Assembly (NCBI RefSeq): GCF_051401765.1
Contig: NC_135071.1
Location: 6,178,961-6,242,960, forward strand
DNA from: Calliopsis andreniformis
Taxonomy: Eukaryota > Arthropoda > Insecta > Hymenoptera > Andrenidae
Direction: 5' to 3'
DNA length: 64,000 nucleotides
Shown here: positions 60,914 to 64,000 of the stretch, piece by piece
Position numbering within the stretch: the first letter of the stretch is position 1
Layout: every line of letters begins with the position of its first letter
Made by a program: the position numbers and the translations under genes
Notes under the pieces: generated by a model
Seen by the model: the letters and a program-made list of their open reading frames with translations, nothing else
Told to the model about the DNA's origin: nothing
The model's database searches: none

Positions 60914-61565
60914 CACTAGAAAGACGGGAGCTTAGTATATACCTATATTGCCTGAAAGCAGTCAAAATGACTGCATTGTGAAAAAATAACTAATGCGCAA
61001 AGAAATTTGTTTAACAGTAATTTTTAATATATTTTATATCACTTACAGTCATATAACAAGTTATTAATAAGTATTAACAATAAAAAAAATGTATTTCACA
61101 CTCAGAGATCCTCCTTCCCATCTGAATGACGTTACAGCGCGTTCAAAGGGAACAAAGCGCGTGCCCAGGCCTGGCATAAAGATTCGAATAACAAGTATGA
61201 ATAACAATAACAATAACAATAACTTTAGTTATTGAACAACTGCAACTTATCAAGAATATGTCGAAATCGACAATTTATCATGAACTTGTATGTTATCATG
61301 TTATTCCAATCCAGAGCCGAACTGGTCTTTTCCAAGCAGTCAAAATGACTGCTTTTCGGCAATATAGGTATAACACATATATATTCCGGAAGTGAAGGAC
61401 GGGGGGGGGGGGGGGGGGGGGGGGGCAACAACAATGATTAATTAACCCATTTATATGTTGTAGTAAAAGTCACAAAATTATAAGAAGCTGTGTCATTATT
61501 TAAATCATTATTTTCTTAATTGAAATTCAAAAGCAGTCAAAATGACTTGCTTAGGCAATCTAGTG
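60914..61565. mobile_element. piggyBac-like MITE
   Basis: 652 bp bounded on both sides by TTAA (60910-60913 and 61566-61569), the target duplication of piggyBac elements. The tips CACTAGA and TCTAGTG are inverted repeats. The palindromic word gcagtcaaaatgactgc occurs near 60956 and 61340, and a variant gcagtcaaaatgacttgc near 61533. The first two lie in inverted repeats with ctatattgcc. It is non-coding. It contains a 25-G homopolymer and an (AACAAT)n stretch. Confidence 0.78.
61401..61425 (+). repeat. G homopolymer (25 bp)
   Basis: An uninterrupted run of 25 G inside the piggyBac-like MITE. On the opposite strand it forces an apparent poly-proline reading that is not a gene. Confidence 0.95.
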
Positions 61566-61569
61566 TTAA

Positions 61570-62466
61570 AGATGTCACGTTTTGTAACAACAGATGTTTA
61601 CATGACCTGTTCACGATTTTCATAAGATATTACCGACTTTGCGTCGTTGGAACGTGTTAAAGTATTGTTCAAAATCGTTTGTATAAACACAATATCAACA
61701 CAGTTAAAACCATTTCTGATCACTTAACTGACTTAATCGTTTCAAATATAGTTGATCGTGTAAACATTGAAAAGTCAGTTGATGAGTGACTACAAAACTG
61801 CGAAGACGTCAAAATTAAATGGAACGACAGATAAATTTCAAAACATGTTTATAGATTTCTCTTCCAAAGCAAGTTCTTTTATTATAATCAATAGTGTTCC
61901 AAATGATCGTTTTTAATTCACTCTTTAATTATTAATTTGTAATATAATTTTTGCTGATTTGCAATTGCTGATGTTGCACATAAAATTTCTTTATCCATTA
62001 CAGTCCCATATTCAACAATAAAATATATGGCAGCAAAGCCTTGGGGTGCAAATATATTCGTCAACCGATGGTTTCCAGAGCTGGTTCACCAACGCCTGTT
62101 TTCGGCGCTTACCACCGTAAAGGGTGTACATGTAGGAAGCTGGAAACTGGAAACCAGCGCGAATACAGTGATAGTTCTCGGACTGTCCGAAAAAGTGGTC
62201 AATCAAAATGCAAATTTTTTCAATGCCGTTTTTATATTGGTGTGTAGTGTGTTTTGTTCGAATTATTTATTTGATTTATCATTCTGTTGAAAAACTTCAA
62301 GGTGTAAAAATCTTGTCTATTTATGTCTTAAATTTTCTTCTAATTTGTTGTTCTTTGTGTTGTATTGTTTAGGTCTTAAATTTCTGATTAATTTCTTGTT
62401 ACATTGTGTTATATTGTTTGTGTCTTGAATTTCCGGTTAATTTCTTGTTATATTGTTCTGTATTGT
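61570..62466. other. Intergenic or transposon-flank DNA
   Basis: No gene is recognised. 62040-62210 is GC-richer, with competing open frames on both strands and internal short inverted motifs (ggaaactgg). It could belong to the decayed Harbinger element to its right, but I see no proof. Confidence 0.35.
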
Positions 62467-63230
62467 TTAATTTAAAACTGTCCACAATGGATACGCAAAT
62501 TCTTGTACTATTTCCTGAATTCTGTTGCGAAAACTTAATATTTTTTCAGGTCGAATTTTTTTGACACATGGTATAATGCTTTTAAAAACGAGTAAATCAT
62601 CTTCTTCAGTCTCCCTTAACCTCCGTTCGGATTTTTCCTTTAAAATTAATAATTTTTCTTTCTCTATATATAATATAGACGACGTGTAGTCGTCTCTATT
62701 ACGCCTTGTTTTTTGTTTGTTGCATTGCTTTGTCGTTCACGAATAGTCACAGCTGGAATTGCTGAGTTGTCATCCCGAGAAGTCAGACTGCTAGATTCAG
62801 TTGTAACTTCCTCCTCAGTTATATCCCAGTCCTCAATATTCATTTCTTTCTCACCTCCATCTAGAATTTTTTAATTCATTATACTGTAAAATCATTCTAT
62901 AAAAATTTCGATGTCGAACAATGACGTAAATATTGTTTGATATGAAAGCTTCATAAAAATCTTCGAAGATGCAGAATGGTTTTGGTTACGGATGGTTCTA
63001 CTCTTAATACCTACTTTCTATAGATGTAGATAAATTCCTAGAACTCTTTCGGGGTGTTACGATATCTTTTAAAAAATACAGTGCTTTAAAATAATGCTAC
63101 CTGCTCATCGTTCTTTCACCACCTTCATCCCCTGATAGTGGCCGCTTTATTTTGGAAATCTCCATAGCAAATTGGTCATGCAAATACTTCCATTTTTTTT
63201 TAAACATAGCCACTGTACTTAGAGAAAAAA
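62467..63230 (-). pseudogene. MADF-BESS protein pseudogene of Harbinger element
   Basis: The minus strand carries the second half of a MADF domain: MFKKKWKYLHDQF (from 63207), then LSGDEGGERTMSR, an in-frame TAG at 63097-63099 where Trp is expected, and HYFKALYFLKD. After a broken middle, MNIEDWDITEEE (ATG near 62842) runs to a frame change near 62690. The C-terminus then holds the BESS-type helix EEDDLLVFKSIIPCVKKIRP and ends VQEFAYPLWTVLN. MADF proteins are the DNA-binding partner proteins of some animal PIF/Harbinger transposons. Its position, divergent from the transposase at 63320-64000, matches that arrangement. Confidence 0.75.
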
Positions 63231-63319
63231 AAGACATACAGTATACAGGGTTCACAAAGTACTACTTGTATCCTTTTACTGCTAAGTATTTATTTTTAAC
63301 TGCTTCTTCTCTTTTAAAT

Positions 63320-64000
63320 ATTTTTAACTAGATGGTTTATTATAATTCTGTGATTGTATTTAAATATTTGACAACAGGATCATCCTTCAACGAACTAGCT
63401 TTTGCTTTTTGAATGAGTTTCTCAACAGTTGCGCTCATTGTAAAGGAGGTTATTTCTACAATATAGGACAATCTTCAACTGCATCATATGCCAGTACCGA
63501 CAAGAATTCTTCAACTGCATCATATGCCAGTACCGACAAGAATTCTTCAACTGTATCATATGCCAGTACCGACAAGAATTCTTCAACTGCATCATATGCC
63601 AGTACCGACACGATTTTTTAAGAATTGCCAAAGAAATGTTTGATTTATGGAATATTCTAAATTACGTTGGAGGTATCGACGGGAAACATGTACACACTAA
63701 GTGTCCAAAAAAATCTGGGTCGATGTTCTACAACTATAAACAGCTTTTCTCCATTGTTCTACAAGGCGTTGTAGATACTAATTATCGATTCATAATCATC
63801 GATGTTGGGGCATATGGAAAGCAAAGCGGTGGCGGGACCTTCCAAGCATCCGATATATACAATCGAATAGAAACAAAACGTTTTGAAATTCCGGAACCAA
63901 CAATTTTGCCCGAAACAAATGTAAAAGCTCCATTTGTATTTCTGGGAGATGAAGCATACCCATTACTCCCATACCTGCTTAAACCGTATGCGAGGAATGA
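63320..64000 (+). pseudogene. PIF/Harbinger (HARBI1-like) transposase, broken, cut by window edge
   Basis: A DDE_Tnp_4 transposase. The first part (63341-63470) reads VIVFKYLTTGSSFNELAFAF, a TGA in place of Arg, MSFSTVALIVKEVISTI, a TAG in place of Trp, then DNLQLHHMPVPT. Four 36-bp tandem units follow, with a change of frame. From about 63612 the frame is open to the window end: DFLRIAKEMFDLW, GGIDGKHVHTKCPKKSGSMF with the first catalytic Asp, YNYKQLFSIVLQ, IDVGAYG and FLGDEAYPLLPYLLKPY. The later part looks well conserved despite the upstream lesions; its end lies outside the window. Confidence 0.85.
63473..63606 (+). repeat. 36-bp tandem repeat in transposase pseudogene
   Basis: Units start at 63473, 63509, 63545 and 63581 and share cttcaactgcatcatatgcc, then agtaccgacaagaatt. 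The third has one change (tgtatc) and the fourth is partial. The period is a multiple of three, so several frames stay open and give artificial repetitive peptides. Confidence 0.95.

Noticed and set aside
61225..61434. Minus-strand frame with a poly-proline start
   Set aside because: The proline run is just the G homopolymer at 61401-61425 read on the other strand.
63473..63606. CRISPR-like array
   Set aside because: Units are contiguous 36-bp copies with no unique spacers, in an animal transposon; it is a simple tandem duplication.
63409..63631. Repetitive proteins on both strands at the right edge
   Set aside because: These frames exist only because the 36-bp period keeps every frame open. 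The real coding history is the Harbinger transposase.

Overview
The window looks like nuclear DNA of an insect, most likely a hymenopteran (bee, ant or wasp). It is AT-rich, poor in genes and heavy in transposons. The only host gene I can support is a homologue of the zinc-finger repressor No ocelli/Elbow. No rRNA, tRNA or CRISPR array was seen. All family assignments come from motifs I recognise by eye; no search was run.

Layout. 1-8.4 kb: intergenic DNA with small inverted-repeat elements and dispersed repeat fragments. 8.4-18.0 kb: a nested transposon block. It has pogo/Tigger-like ends at 8406 and 17997 and a pair of inverted 140-bp arms. Inside is a duplicated host segment that carries a 394-bp solo LTR in one copy and a complete 5.57-kb Ty3/gypsy (mdg3-like) retrotransposon in the other. 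A dead Tc1-like element lies between the two copies. 18.0-25.07 kb: AT-rich DNA downstream of noc.

25.07-36.85 kb: the noc homologue on the minus strand. It has a 21-codon first exon (36689-36751), a 10.25-kb intron and a terminal exon of 454 codons (25071-26435). A TATA box and initiator sit 67 nt upstream of the start codon. The intron holds several inverted-repeat elements, a second copy of the Tc1-like element, a quasi-periodic repeat and a possible conserved enhancer. 36.85-64 kb: upstream intergenic DNA with a 2.5-kb long-TIR transposon (38129-40670), a 1.39-kb solo LTR (49913-51300), a hAT-like element (58423-59859) inserted in an older repeat, a piggyBac-like MITE (60914-61565), and a decayed PIF/Harbinger element at the right edge. 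The Harbinger element pairs a MADF-BESS gene (minus) with a transposase (plus).

The transposons range from very young to fossil. The gypsy LTRs differ at about one base. The two Tc1-like copies are about 99% alike yet share disabling lesions, so they were probably moved in trans. The Harbinger, hAT-like, Tigger-like and long-TIR elements are decayed. A copy of the repeat at 3590-3597 preserves the site where the hAT-like element inserted elsewhere.
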